Source: Adineta vaga (taxonomy: Eukaryota; Rotifera). From it: a stretch of DNA of 64,000 nt. Below the pieces are notes generated by a model, which had not been told where the DNA came from, did no database searches, and saw only the letters and a list, made by a program, of their open reading frames with translations. The DNA lies in the NCBI GenBank assembly GCA_021613535.1, contig CP075497.1, forward strand, positions 3,844,001 to 3,908,000, given 5' to 3'. Within the stretch, counting starts at the first letter, position 1. Each line of letters begins with the position of its first letter. Below are positions 1-10,683 of this stretch, one piece after another. The translations under genes were made by a program, and so were the position numbers.

Positions 1-404
1 TTCAATGTGTTTATGGTATTTTTGTGTAAAGCTATTGATGTGTGTTATTATTTCATCATGGTACAACGATGAAGATGAAATTGCGAAAATATTCTTTCTC
101 AGGAAAAGGAAGATATAACGATTATGCGATAGAGAATAAGAGGATTCAATAATTGTGCAACCAAACAAAAATTTTTAGTAAGAAAATTTGAAATTATCAA
201 TTTTTATTTGGTTGATTTGTTAATAGAAAATTCAAAGAGTGTATTCGTGTAGGCTACAAAGCATAAAGAATTGTATTGACCTCAGAAGATTTTTGGAAAA
301 TTTTCCTTATTTTACGAAATTTGAGAAGTGTTATAGGAAAAGATTCAAGTCTTGCAGAGACAAAATCCTGATTTCACTAGTATATTTGATAGTATATTTA
401 TTTC

Positions 405-900
405 ATTATCGTAAACGACTGTTTACGGTCGAATACGGTGAGTGTATATTGCACCCAGGAGAATGGAAGCAGTATTCCAATCGGAATTTCTCGGACTGTT
501 CCGATGAATTCCGGTCGAAATTGTCGGAAAACGACTGGAACTTACTAGAAGTTAGTCAGAAGCGAGCGGAAAATCCGAAAATATCTGGTTCGGAATCCTG
601 CTTCCATGAAATTACCGGAATGTTCTGGTTCCGGTGGAATCCGGCTTGGATTTTTCGACCTGGGCAGTATTTACATCTAACGTTTACGGCATTTTACGAT
701 ACAATTCGGCTGTCGTTCACAGTCATCATACTCAATTAGGATAGTCGTAGACGGTGAACGTTCTCGATAGCTGTTTACGTTAACCGTAATATACCGTAAA
801 ACACCGTATACGACTATCTCGGACGATCACTGTAAACAGCCACCGTTTTCCGTCGTAAATCGTCTATGTACGGCCGTTTACGTCCAGGCGACTTCGACCT
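405..900. repeat. CG-rich block of short inverted motifs
   Basis: This stretch is visibly richer in CpG than its surroundings and is built from short motifs in both orientations: CGTAAAC facing GTTTACG at 410-427 with a 4-nt spacer, many ACCGTA/TACGGT copies at 720-880, and repeated GTTCCGG/CCGGAA words at 470-650. The phrase CGACCTGGG recurs at about 656 and 895, and a reverse-complement-like CACCCAGG lies near 451. The frame open across 239-739 has no recognisable protein character. It looks like decayed foldback or satellite-derived DNA rather than a gene. The identity of any parent element is unknown. Confidence 0.4.
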
Positions 901-1168
901 GGGTTGTATTGCCTGTAGTATCTGAAGGCATGTTCTATTGCATATACCTTTTCGTTTAATGAATACACAGAAAAAGAAAGTAGATAGTGTGAAATTAGTG
1001 AAGCGAATCATTATCGAATCACGCTTCACGATAACTGCAGTATGCGCACATATTTTTTGCTTTTTTTTAGTAGAAAATATACATTTTCGCTGAAATTTAC
1101 TTCGATCAATCGAGAAAACATTGTTTATTAAAATTATCAATGAATTTTTGACTCTGTTGGCCATGTCT

Positions 1169-1182
1169 GGGGGGGGGGGGGG
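1169..1182. repeat. G14 homopolymer
   Basis: Fourteen consecutive G residues, unusual in this AT-rich sequence. It could form quadruplex structure, and its true length is uncertain because such runs are prone to sequencing error. Confidence 0.9.
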
Positions 1183-1227
1183 CGGTGTCTAAATCTCTGC
1201 CCTCAGACACTTCAGCATTCTCTTTTA

Positions 1228-1359
1228 GATCGTGTTTCAAAAAACGGTATCAAATGAGCGATAAACAACCTCTGTTGAAGGCAACATCCAAATTACTTGA
1301 TAATGAGGACGACGGTGATGAGAATATTACAGATAACAAGAAAGTTGCATCGAACACGT
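1228..1359 (+). pseudogene. orphan first exon of an unrecognised gene
   Basis: A pyrimidine-rich acceptor (TTCTCTTTTAG, ending 1229) is followed 24 nt later by an ATG at 1254 and a 35-codon acidic reading frame beginning MSDKQPLLKATSKLLDNEDD. The frame runs to a possible donor GTATAT after position 1359. The acceptor-then-ATG layout matches the real genes further right in the window. No continuing exon could be found downstream, where the sequence becomes telomere-like repeat, so this may be a first exon cut from its gene. The product is not recognised, and a chance frame is still possible. Confidence 0.3.
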
Positions 1360-1683
1360 ATATAATATTTAATTTCTATGAAAAAAATATAACCCATTTA
1401 TTATATACAAGTAACGCTCGTCGGGCCGACTCACTTAACCCTCGACTGTAGAGGACGCCTATTTTCGGCTTGTCTCACTAGTGCGATGATTTCATATAGA
1501 AATTCAAGATACGAGAAAACGGCTCTCATGTTATTGTTGAAATATGTATTAAATTTCGAAAACAGGATATTAACTCTTTTGTGGTGAGATCAATTTCACC
1601 GACAGCCATCTGTATACTCCTACCCACTGTTTCACCCAACGTCCAAGTCAACACCCCCACACATGATTTCACCCAACAACAAG

Positions 1684-1772
1684 GTCCACACTCACACTCA
1701 CACCCACACCCACACCCTAACCCTCAACCACACCCACACACACCCTCACCCACACCCACACACCCTCAAGAT
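1684..1772. repeat. telomere-like C-rich tandem repeat (CACACC type)
   Basis: About 90 bp of near-uninterrupted CACACC/CCCACA units with CCCTAACCCTCAACC variants. The complement is GGTGTG, a rotation of the TGTGGG repeat reported for bdelloid telomeres. Units are imperfect and the tract is internal, so this is an interstitial or eroded telomeric tract rather than a chromosome end. Two histidine- and proline-rich open frames here (1581-1808, 1663-1845) are simply translations of the repeat. Confidence 0.6.
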
Positions 1773-1912
1773 GTTCTTTCTTTTTCGTTTTCTTTTCTTA
1801 TCAGATGATCGTCATTATTGTATTTGTAGATGTTATAAAAAGTAAGGTAGTTTGTATTCTCTCATTCTTACATTCGTTGTTGGTGGAAATATCCACAAAT
1901 ATCATAGTCTAA

Positions 1913-2638
1913 ATGGAAGAACGAGACTATGTTCGTGAAGCTCGTCGTAAAGCCATGATCGAAAAATCTTATGCTGACAAGGAGAAGCATACAATATCAT
2001 TAGCCGGTCACGAATTCATCATCCATCCAAACGTGTTCAATCCTAATGTATTTAAATCTACTCATTTGATTATCAATTCATGGCTTAATTTAATACGCAC
2101 AATTAAGCCGAATGCTTTGCTTGAAATCGGTGCTGGAGCTGGCTATCTCTCAGTACTTGCTGCACTCAATGGTGCGAATATGGTCACCTCCACGGATATC
2201 ACACCAGAAGCAATAGTTAATATTCAGACAAACATAGAGAAGTACAATTTGAACGATCGGATACGAACGCTGCAAGGTAGCGTGTTCGAACCATTGGAAG
2301 AAAACGAGCGATTTGATGTCATTTTCTGGAATGTACCGTTCGGTTATCATATTGACAAATCATCGGAAGAGCTGAATCCAATTGAACGCACTGTCTTCGA
2401 TCCTGGTTACCAATGCATAACTATTTACATGAAAGAAGCGCACAAGCATCTAACCACCAAAGGTCGTCTGTTTGTCGCGTTTTCCAAGGAAGTAGGCAAT
2501 TTCAAAAAGTTGACAGAAATGGCCAATAACAATGGATGGCATTTAGAACTAATAGAAAATTCGGAATATCCTCAGTTGCAATTTTCTGACATCCATGATA
2601 ATTTCTGCGTTAATATTTATGAACTTTTAAAAATCTAA
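1913..2638 (+). CDS. class I SAM-dependent methyltransferase, single exon
   Basis: A 241-residue intronless protein. Motif I is clear at about residues 67-80 (LEIGAGAGYLSVLAALNG), followed by the acidic ribose-binding strand (TSTD, about 95) and a motif IV of the NPPF type, here NVPFG at about 141. That combination is typical of HemK/PrmC-like and small-domain methyltransferases that modify amide or exocyclic nitrogens; the second proline-position residue is V instead of P. The substrate cannot be told. There is no signal peptide or membrane segment, suggesting a soluble protein. The ATG at 1913 is the first in frame. The lack of introns among intron-rich neighbours could reflect transfer from bacteria, known to be frequent in bdelloids, or retroposition; neither is shown here. 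Confidence 0.8.
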   Translation: MEERDYVREARRKAMIEKSYADKEKHTISLAGHEFIIHPNVFNPNVFKSTHLIINSWLNLIRTIKPNALLEIGAGAGYLSVLAALNGANMVTSTDITPEAIVNIQTNIEKYNLNDRIRTLQGSVFEPLEENERFDVIFWNVPFGYHIDKSSEELNPIERTVFDPGYQCITIYMKEAHKHLTTKGRLFVAFSKEVGNFKKLTEMANNNGWHLELIENSEYPQLQFSDIHDNFCVNIYELLKI

Positions 2639-3642
2639 TATATGTAGAACTATTTTTTTCAAGTAAAATCAAATGATTCGTCTTTCAAGCTGATACTTTG
2701 CTCACTAATAGGTCTCGTTGAGACAAAGACAAGGTCTATAAGCATTTTTCCTATTGATTATTGCATCTTGAGGGTGTGGGTGGGTGTAGCTAGCTGCTAT
2801 GACGCGTTTCGATCCCTGCTAAAGAATCTCATCAGATGGCTTTTATTTGGATCCTGAGATCAAAATCAAAATAAAATTATCCTTATAAGTATATACATCT
2901 TCATTTATTTTTCTTTCCTATGACATGTCACATGTGCAAGTCCTTGTAGAAGTCTTGGGTGTGGACGTTGGTGACGCTGCGGGTGAGACTCGTGTGTTAA
3001 TATGTTACCCACATCCTCAAGATAAAAGCAAAACGTTCAATAATCATTTTTGTACTTCAATGAACATTTCTTCGTCGTGCAACTCGACCACTTAATCACC
3101 CTCAAGATAAAAAAATTACGAATCCAAAATTTTATATCACACTCAAATGTTGACAAAGATTTTTTCTTCTAAAATCATTTGAGGTTCGAGGCGATTATCA
3201 CAACTAAGTTGAATTAAAAGAACCTCATCAATTAATACTGAAAAAACGAGAAGATTGTATTGATAGGATGTCAGATCTCAATCGATAAACTAATTAGTCC
3301 TCATTGTACAACAATCTCTGCTTTATTGGAAATAAAATTTAATTAAGAACATTGGCTTGATATGTGAGATTCGCTATAAGTAAGATATTACTTAAGAGTT
3401 TTTGTATTGAAAGCAAAAGAAGAAATTGTCATTATTCGTTACATCTTAGAAAAGATATATGCATATTTTGATTCATTAAGATTTTCTAATTAAAGTTCTT
3501 TCTCAAAACTGATCTATCGCAGAGATTCGAGTAAACTCAATTTAGCCTCACAAATCTGTCCATTTGCATGCGACAAAGAAAGAAATGAATCAAACGTTTT
3601 TCAGTTGATCTGTCTTTGATTTCGCTATGTAGAGAAGTGATG
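2639..3642. other. intergenic, no gene seen
   Basis: AT-rich sequence without a convincing reading frame. A short G/T-rich telomere-like patch (GGGTGTGGGTGGGTGT) lies near 2773-2790 and another (CTTGGGTGTGGACG) near 2956. Confidence 0.6.
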
Positions 3643-4024
3643 ATATTTTTTTCATTGAAAGAAGTGTTGCTCTGGCAGATCAATGTCGCCACCGATCCGC
3701 ACGATTTCGTCATCGCAACATGTATTTTATTCGTAAGAATATTTACCTCTTGGTAAGTTGTAATAAGTAACTTGTCTAGATGAGGTGTGGAGCAAGACGT
3801 TTTCATTGTCCCCACATCTATTGTTTTGGAAGAACCAAAAGAAAAGTGCAAAGTGTAGAGACAGCGTAGATGTCGTGCTCCACATGTTGTGAAGATAAAT
3901 TGCTTATTAAAACTTACCAAGAGGTAAATATTCTTACGAATAAAACACATGTTGCGATGACGAAATCGTGTGGATTGGTGGCAACACCGATCTGCCAGAG
4001 CAACACTTTCATTCAAAAGAATAT
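3643..4024. repeat. long foldback (inverted) repeat
   Basis: The segment 3643-3798 is matched in reverse complement by about 3871-4024, giving arms of roughly 150 bp with high visible identity and a spacer of about 70 bp. Long perfect blocks include TAAGAATATTTACCTCTTGG against its complement and the stretch around TGCTCTGGCAGATC. Because the arms mirror each other, both strands encode nearly the same peptide (TYQEVNILTNK...HVAMTKSCG), which explains the overlapping open frames on both strands. It is a foldback element, a hairpin-RNA locus, or a head-to-head duplication of an old coding fragment. Confidence 0.8.
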
Positions 4025-4149
4025 AAATAAAATTTACATCTATTCAAGTGGAATCTTACAGAATAGTAACGTGGTTGATACCTATCTAGGATATGGGTGT
4101 GGGAGAGTACAGATGTTGATTGTTAGAATCCTCACGCGAGTTCAATAAC

Positions 4150-7100
4150 TTCAATATATTTTCTGAAGAAATTGATCAAATATATAATGAATAATAAATA
4201 TCTTTCTTTGTATGCAAGGAAAGACATCAACTGTCTTCATATTTCGCTGCATTCTTTGAAATCCACATAAACAAAAATCAAAACTTTCTTTCTAATGAAT
4301 TCGTCATGGATTGACGAGTTCAGTCAATTATATGATATCGTTAGAACCTGATTAAATGTGTATCTTTTGAAAGAGTAAGTTGATATTGAAACATGCTCAT
4401 TTTTGTGATCATAAAAGATGCGGACAAAAGTTTCACATTTTATCATCTTCACTAATTACGATTCAAATAAGAAGTATAAGGTTATCCTTAATTCGTGTAA
4501 AACTACTTAATTGATTGAACTGAGTATTTCAAAGAAATTTTCAGTGATGATCATTTTTGGATAATTTTATGTATTTGAATATTCATTGATAAAATAAAGG
4601 GTATTGCTATGCGTAGAAGTATATTTATTCTTGGAACATTATCTGAAAGCGATATACTTCTTTGCTAAATCGAGATTTAAACTACTGAAAACTTTCTGAA
4701 ATGATAAAAGATCCTCGAGAGAATGTGGAGAAAGAAGCATAAAATCAATTCAATCGTTCTCTATAATTCTGATAGAAACCTTGACATTACTCACCAATTG
4801 AAAATAAGATTTTGACGTGCTTCTATAGGATTTATATATATCTCTACTGATTCTGTACTAGTTCTTGATTCATTAAACTGTTCAAACCGATTTGCATTAC
4901 ATTAATCGATTGGAATTGTGGACAGAATAAACAAATACTTTTCTCGAAATTGATTCGAATGCAAAACCTACAGTTTTATTCAATTATTTGAATTGTTCAC
5001 GTTGAATTAACATCCAATTACTATGAAATTGATTCATGCTTCAATATAGATATAAAAATCTATTAATTAATCCTAAGATGATCAACTGACTCTTGTATTG
5101 GGCTTCAGAAAAAATCGCTCATAATGTATTAATTTAAAATCTTTCAAAATAGAATTTACTAGAAGAAAATTAGCATTCTGTTGCATATACAATTAGTAGA
5201 AGCTGAACTATAATCAACATTTGATTTTTACAAAAAGAAATATTCGATTGTCGTCAATCTTTTCGTTAATCTTCAACTTATGATAAAGTAGAAGATTCAT
5301 GTAGAAAACGATATAATCATGGTCTCATCCCATCAATTTCTGATATGTCACTGTTGTCACGATGTGAAAAGTGAAGAAAATTAATTTCAATGTCTCTACC
5401 CGTATTCACTCTAGACTAAGCTTTAAGATGCTTGACATTTATAAATACATTTAAGACAGGCTAGATGCTCGAAAATTCAAACAACGCAGTCGGAGATAAT
5501 AACGAAGTCTACTAAATATAAAAACCTATTGTTTGCCTCAAAAGAATGCCTTGGGAGTGAATTCAAAGATTAAAATGTTCTATGGAATATAAGAGCAATT
5601 ACATCTAATAAATAATGTAACGAAATGAATAAAATATCATGCTTTGAAATAGATCTAACAAAGTGACAAAACTTTGATGAAATAAAAACTTTTGTGTATA
5701 TATTATCGGGGGTCACAGCAGCCTGTGTTGAAAAATCAGGACATTTTAAAACATATGCTGATGCTACTGTTCTATATCAAATTTACATAAAAGTGGGAAA
5801 AGTGTAACGATTGAGAGTCAATACTATGACATACATTGGTTGGAACTGACTGAGATTGACTGGAAATTGACGTAAGATAGTTAACAATTTCCGCCGACAT
5901 CGTGAGATCTGCTAGGAAACTAATTCGAAATGTTTGTCGTTAATGGAATTTCGTGTGACATTAGCTAGAACTGTTCGAAACTAGTGTTGATTGAGTTACA
6001 ATTAGTAATATTTTTTAGTCTATTGCAGATCAATCCCAGTCAATTCTGGGTCAATTCCATTCAATCCACACCCATCAAAATTGACGTGTTCGACACGGCT
6101 GTGTTCTCATACACATGACTCAGATTATTATGCAGTTTACCAACACTGATCTATCCTGATTACTGAGGCAAACATCTCGTAGAAAATAGATACTCGACTT
6201 ATAAAACGTAGGATTGATAAAGAAAACGAAAATTTTTCATGGATTCGTAAAAACATTTGAATTATAATATTGTAAAATATTTTGGAATGTGTTTTAAAAA
6301 ACGTTTTTGCCTCTTGTATTCTCGTTGAGATAAATGAGTAAATTATTGAAATATATTGTTTAGTAGTACTTGGCGAAGATTATCAGCCAGTACATGAAAC
6401 ATCTTGGAAGTAACATTTATAAATCGATATATTTGCACAAGAACATTGCAAGCTTTTTTGGCTACAACTGTATACAGATATTCTTTTTTCCTGTGGAATA
6501 TGTATTTGCCTGCTTAATCATCATGAGACGTGATGCTCCTCTCCTATTGCATAATTTCTTTTTCCTTTTTTTTATTATTGCTGCGTTTGACTTCTTTTTG
6601 TTTATAAGGGTGTCTTTGCTCAGACAGACAAATAACAAAAGAATGGCGTTTTTGCGCTAAAAATAATTTTTCAAAGAAACATCTAAATTATTAACCTCCT
6701 AAATACCAAGAAAATATTTTCATTCTGTTGGGTACAAAAAATAGATGGTGAATCACTCTCTCTAGTGAATATAGCTGATGAACAATATGACAAAACAAAA
6801 TAAAATATATCATGCCTCTATTTTGATTTCAATTGAAAACAGCGGTATTCTAGAAGTTAACTGACAATGCCGTTTCAATTGTTCATCTTGAAGTTAAAAA
6901 AGGTTGTTAACACGTAGAAATATGCGCTTTTTACGTATGAAAACGACATTTTTCCTTCCCTATCTGTCTGGGTCGTTTTCTTTTTTATTACATAGAGAGA
7001 GAGAGTTTATTTTTCCAACTACGCCACTTCTTGATATAAATACGGTGCCATAGCTCATTATTCTTGAAATCAAGTGCTAGTTGTCTTTTTTTATTTGTGC

Positions 7101-7940
7101 TTGTAGTATTCAAAAAAACCGTAGTTTTCTGATTTTAATAACTTAGGAACGGAAAATCGAAAGATTTTCCTTCAGACGTCAGAATAAAATATAGAAACTG
7201 TACTGAGAACATCCGTCTTCAAATTTTAAATACGCCCTTGGCTTCGTATATAAACCATTCCAAAACGAGACAATATTGAATACAATTTTCCCGAGCTATT
7301 TAAAGAAAACCGTGAAAATCGAAAAGTTTGGTGCCACTTTCAGTGAGTAACACATGGTGATTTTGATTAGTCAACCGAAATGATATTTCGTAGTTCGCAC
7401 CGCATTTCGCATAGGCGCGTAAGCTGTGTGTCATCTAGTTTCATAGAGTGCTCATCTTTTTTTTCTTCACTAAAGACGAACAACAACCTTACATTTCTCT
7501 ATTCATCGGATCAAGATACAATAGAATTTTGATCGTGAATTTTCTCGATCTCAGTTCTTTCCATATTCATTTGAGCTCGATCTTTAGTCTTCGATCATAT
7601 TGGAGGTTGATGCTAGTCTTCATTCTCACGTCGAGAAAATAAATAAAAGCTTTAGAGTATGCCCGTTTTTGTCTTTGTTGCTATGAAATGTTAATTGTTC
7701 ACAATCATGATTTTATTTTGTGTGTTTGAGCGCGTTGCAAACACTTTAATTAAAAAAGTATTGAGAGAATTAGCATGTTCCATTACAAAAATGTAGGTTT
7801 TAATTTCAGCATATTTTGTCTTATTAGGCAAAAGTCATTCGTTGCCTTGGAACTTCTATTTTCTAATACGATTCAAATTTCAGTGTACATGATATATTGT
7901 CAATCAGAGTAAAGAACAATTTAGAGTATAAATAATGTCA
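4150..7940. other. long intergenic region, no gene seen
   Basis: About 3.8 kb of AT-rich DNA with stops in all frames at short intervals. The frames at 6370-6660 and 7448-7642 lack an ATG start and read as T-rich noise. A possible foldback occupies 5714-6103 (listed separately). Confidence 0.6.
5714..6103. repeat. possible MITE-like foldback element
   Basis: The left end (CACAGCAGCCTGTGTTGAA, 5714) and right end (TTCGACACGGCTGTG, ending 6103) are imperfect inverted copies, and inner blocks rich in GGAATTGAC/AGTCAATT at 5845-5875 and 6030-6085 are also mirrored. No reading frame lies inside. The arrangement suggests a short non-autonomous element with terminal inverted repeats. Target-site duplications were not identified, so this is tentative. 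Confidence 0.35.
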
Positions 7941-7966
7941 TAATTTCTTTCGTCTAGAAAATTTCA

Positions 7967-9339
7967 ATGACAGAAGAAGAACGTCTATCAAATAATTTAG
8001 AAACCGAAGAAAATGTTTTCTCGAAGGAAGATAAGAAAACATATTTGCAAATTTAGCATGAACAATGGAAAACAATTGTCACAAGTATTTTATTGTGTTT
8101 TGCTTCTATATTTCTTGTGACTTCATATTCATTCAAATCAGTCACTATTAGTGGAAAAAATTCAAACGTATGTAATTGTCGAAAACAAGCAAAAAACAAT
8201 TATGGATATCCTTCGGAATTAATTGAAAATCTCGTTCGTGATAAAGATATTAGTTTTGTATTTCCAGTATATTCTGGCCATGCAGAATCTTTACTTAATC
8301 TTCTTCGATCAATACGAAATCTTTGTGATGATTGTACCCAAGTGCCAATTATTATAATCACTGATGATGAAAGTCAAAAATTAATTCATGAAATTTTACA
8401 TAAAAATCATAGTTTATCAGATCCTGCAATGAAGCAATCATTTCCAAATCTTTCGATTAAACTTCTTCGTGATGTAATGCCATATTATGAAGCGAACAAA
8501 TGGAATGATAATAGTCTTCTCGTAAATGGAAAGTATCTTTTTCAATCACATAAAAAAATGTTCGGAGTTCTTAATGGTGCTTCGACCCGTTTTTCATGGG
8601 TAATGGATGTTGATGGTTTTATATTTAAACCAATGTCATTAGCAAAAATATTGAAAAACTATCTCTCATTACCTTATATATTTACTGCACATGGTTGGTC
8701 AGTTGGCCGAGATGTATTTGAATGTGCAGAAAATCTAACCGGTAATTTTCTCTCGACTGGATATACTCTTGAAATCATGCATTGGATATATGATAGAGAA
8801 ATTGTATCTGATTTCAATAAAGTTGTTCTTTCACAATATCCAACATGGAATATACCAATACTTTTTCAAAAAACTTATTTCTTTGAGGTTGTTTATTATC
8901 ATTTTATTATGTCAAACCAAATTTTATATAGAAAATACATGGAATATAGAATTGTTGATGTACGAACTTTACTTGGTGGAAATTTTTCATCTTTATTACA
9001 AACAGTTGCGAATAGTGCAAATGGTGGAATGATCGAAAGGATTGGTATTTCAATCACAAGATTTCCTAAGATTTATAATGGTATTGTTCATATTTGGAAA
9101 AAATTTCAAATACCTTTTTATCGTCCTGAAGGTGATGAACGACTTATACCGATTTTGCTCTCGATACTGATGTAGTCGTTATGACAAATAATTTTATACA
9201 TGGATTATATAGAATGGGAATATCAGGTTATTGGAAAAATCCAGCAGAAGCATTGGAAAATGCTGAAAAACAACAATGGAAATCATTAGCAGATCATTTG
9301 AAGAAAAGAATCAATAAAACTGAATTTCGTCGAGAATGA
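7967..9339 (+). pseudogene. glycosyltransferase-like type II membrane protein, disrupted
   Basis: From the ATG at 7967 the frame encodes an acidic N-terminal tail (MTEEERLSNNL...), is stopped by TAG at 8054-8056, then continues in the same frame through a hydrophobic segment (SILLCFASIFLVTS, about 8086-8125) and a long luminal-type domain. The domain has FVFPVYSGHAES, VPIIIITDDES and a DxD-like MDVDGF (about 8603-8620), which resemble Golgi glycosyltransferases with a DxD metal site. Near 9145-9155 the frame breaks: the continuation TDFALDTDVVVMTNNFIHGL through KKRINKTEFRRE is in another frame and stops at 9339, so one base is missing. The domain assignment is inference. One nonsense codon plus one frameshift indicates a pseudogene unless both are sequence errors. 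An acceptor-like TTCTTTCGTCTAG lies 9 nt before the ATG. Confidence 0.65.
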
Positions 9340-9897
9340 AATAACTGAAAACATTTTAATTAAAATATTTCTTGTATACATAACAGATGTGTGATTTATT
9401 TGAGTGATGGGTGTGGGTGTGGGTGTAAGTATGGATTTGGATGACAGCTGTAGGTGAGGAGTTTGAATGTGGATGTACAGAGATGGTATTGGGTTATTGT
9501 TGTCGAAAGACACACTCAGCCGTGCAGAAATTCACGCCAAACTGGCACGCACCTACACCTACATTCTTATGCTATATTTTCTGTTTCGAGTTTGCCGATT
9601 TTCGAGATTTTGATACTAATCTCTCTAGTGAGACTTCATCTTATTCTTTTCTTCTCTCAAACAATATTTACATGAATTCTTGTCTGTTTCCAGCAACAAC
9701 AAACATTGGTTCATTTATAATATGATGAATGCTGTCATTTGTTAAAGAAGAACTTATAAAAGATTTCTCTTGTATTGAAAAAAAACAATTTTTTTCCAAG
9801 ATATTTGTCTGGTATATTGTTGTGTAACGGTAAGTAATAATATCAGGCGAATTTAATTAAATCATTACTATTTAAGAATGATTTTTTACGATATCTC
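9340..9897. other. intergenic with telomere-like G/T-rich patch
   Basis: Positions 9405-9428 read GATGGGTGTGGGTGTGGGTG, three near-perfect TGTGGG units, followed by about 80 bp of degenerate G/T-rich sequence and then, near 9530-9570, C/A-rich sequence of opposite polarity. No gene is supported. Confidence 0.55.
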
Positions 9898-10683
9898 AAA
9901 CGTCTTCAACTTTTAGTTCGAAAAGAAGAAACTTCCCAAACAAGTAATATGTTCTTTGCACGACATGTTCCACATTTATTAACTAACGAAGAGGTGAATT
10001 GAGTTGATGCTAAATGGCATGTTTATCAGATAACTGATATACCAGAAGAATGGTTCGGAAAAATTCAAATTTCTTCGGACAATTCCATTAAATGTTTATC
10101 TATTGATACATATTGGTATCAAATATTTTCTAATACTACATCACAATATGAAATATTAAGCAAATTCCTGAAATGCTTGTTATCTTTAATGGCAACAGTA
10201 ATTTCGAAAGAGCGATACGCCTTCGAAAATAATCACATTGTATCAGATGAACGTTCATGATTAAATGAAGTATCTATCAATGGTTTAAAAGCTACGAAAG
10301 CTGGTATTAAATTTTTTAGCGGTGGTAAAATTCATGCAGTGAGTATAGTTCTGATATATGCGAGATGTTGTATTTTTCATATTTACGTTATATAGAAGAC
10401 AACGAACAAAAACAGAAATTAATTAAAAACGAAGATTTGATGCTGAACCTGAACGATTAGAAGGAAAAGAAACTTGATTGATAAATGAACAAAAGAATTG
10501 ACAAAAAAAATTGATTAAAGTGACTAAACTGTTGGACAAAGAACCACAAGACTTGCTGCAGCAATGAAGAATCAAAAATTTGATGATATCAGTACAGTCC
10601 AAGTACGGATGAGTGCTGCTAATACTAAATTAGCTGATTTGAAAACTAAATTAATGAAAAGAATGAAAATTTCAACTAATTAA
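9898..10683 (+). pseudogene. hAT-like transposase relic (C-terminal part)
   Basis: A decayed coding region with several in-frame stops and shifts. Readable pieces in order are FARHVPHLLTNEEVN then a stop, DAKWHVYQITDIPEEWFG, a leucine-rich segment ending LKCLLSL, FNGNSNFERAIRLRK in a second frame, HIVSDERS, a stop, then LNEVSINGLKATKAGIKFFS and a lysine-rich tail with ANTKLADLKTKL. The order (W/Y-rich block, L-rich block, GNSxxERxx, xLxExSINGL) resembles the C-terminal dimerisation region of hAT transposases as I remember it. No terminal inverted repeats or 8-bp target duplications were located, and the N-terminal half is absent. The assignment is inference. Confidence 0.45.

Noticed and set aside
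239-739. 166-codon open frame on the plus strand
   Set aside because: No ATG at its start, no family character; it overlies the CG-rich inverted-motif block.
1581-1845. Histidine/proline-rich frames
   Set aside because: They are direct translations of the CACACC repeat.
3537-4148. Coding frames on both strands
   Set aside because: They mirror one another because of the foldback repeat; neither has an independent coding signature.
6370-6660. Phe-rich 96-codon frame
   Set aside because: Non-ATG start and composition typical of T-rich DNA.
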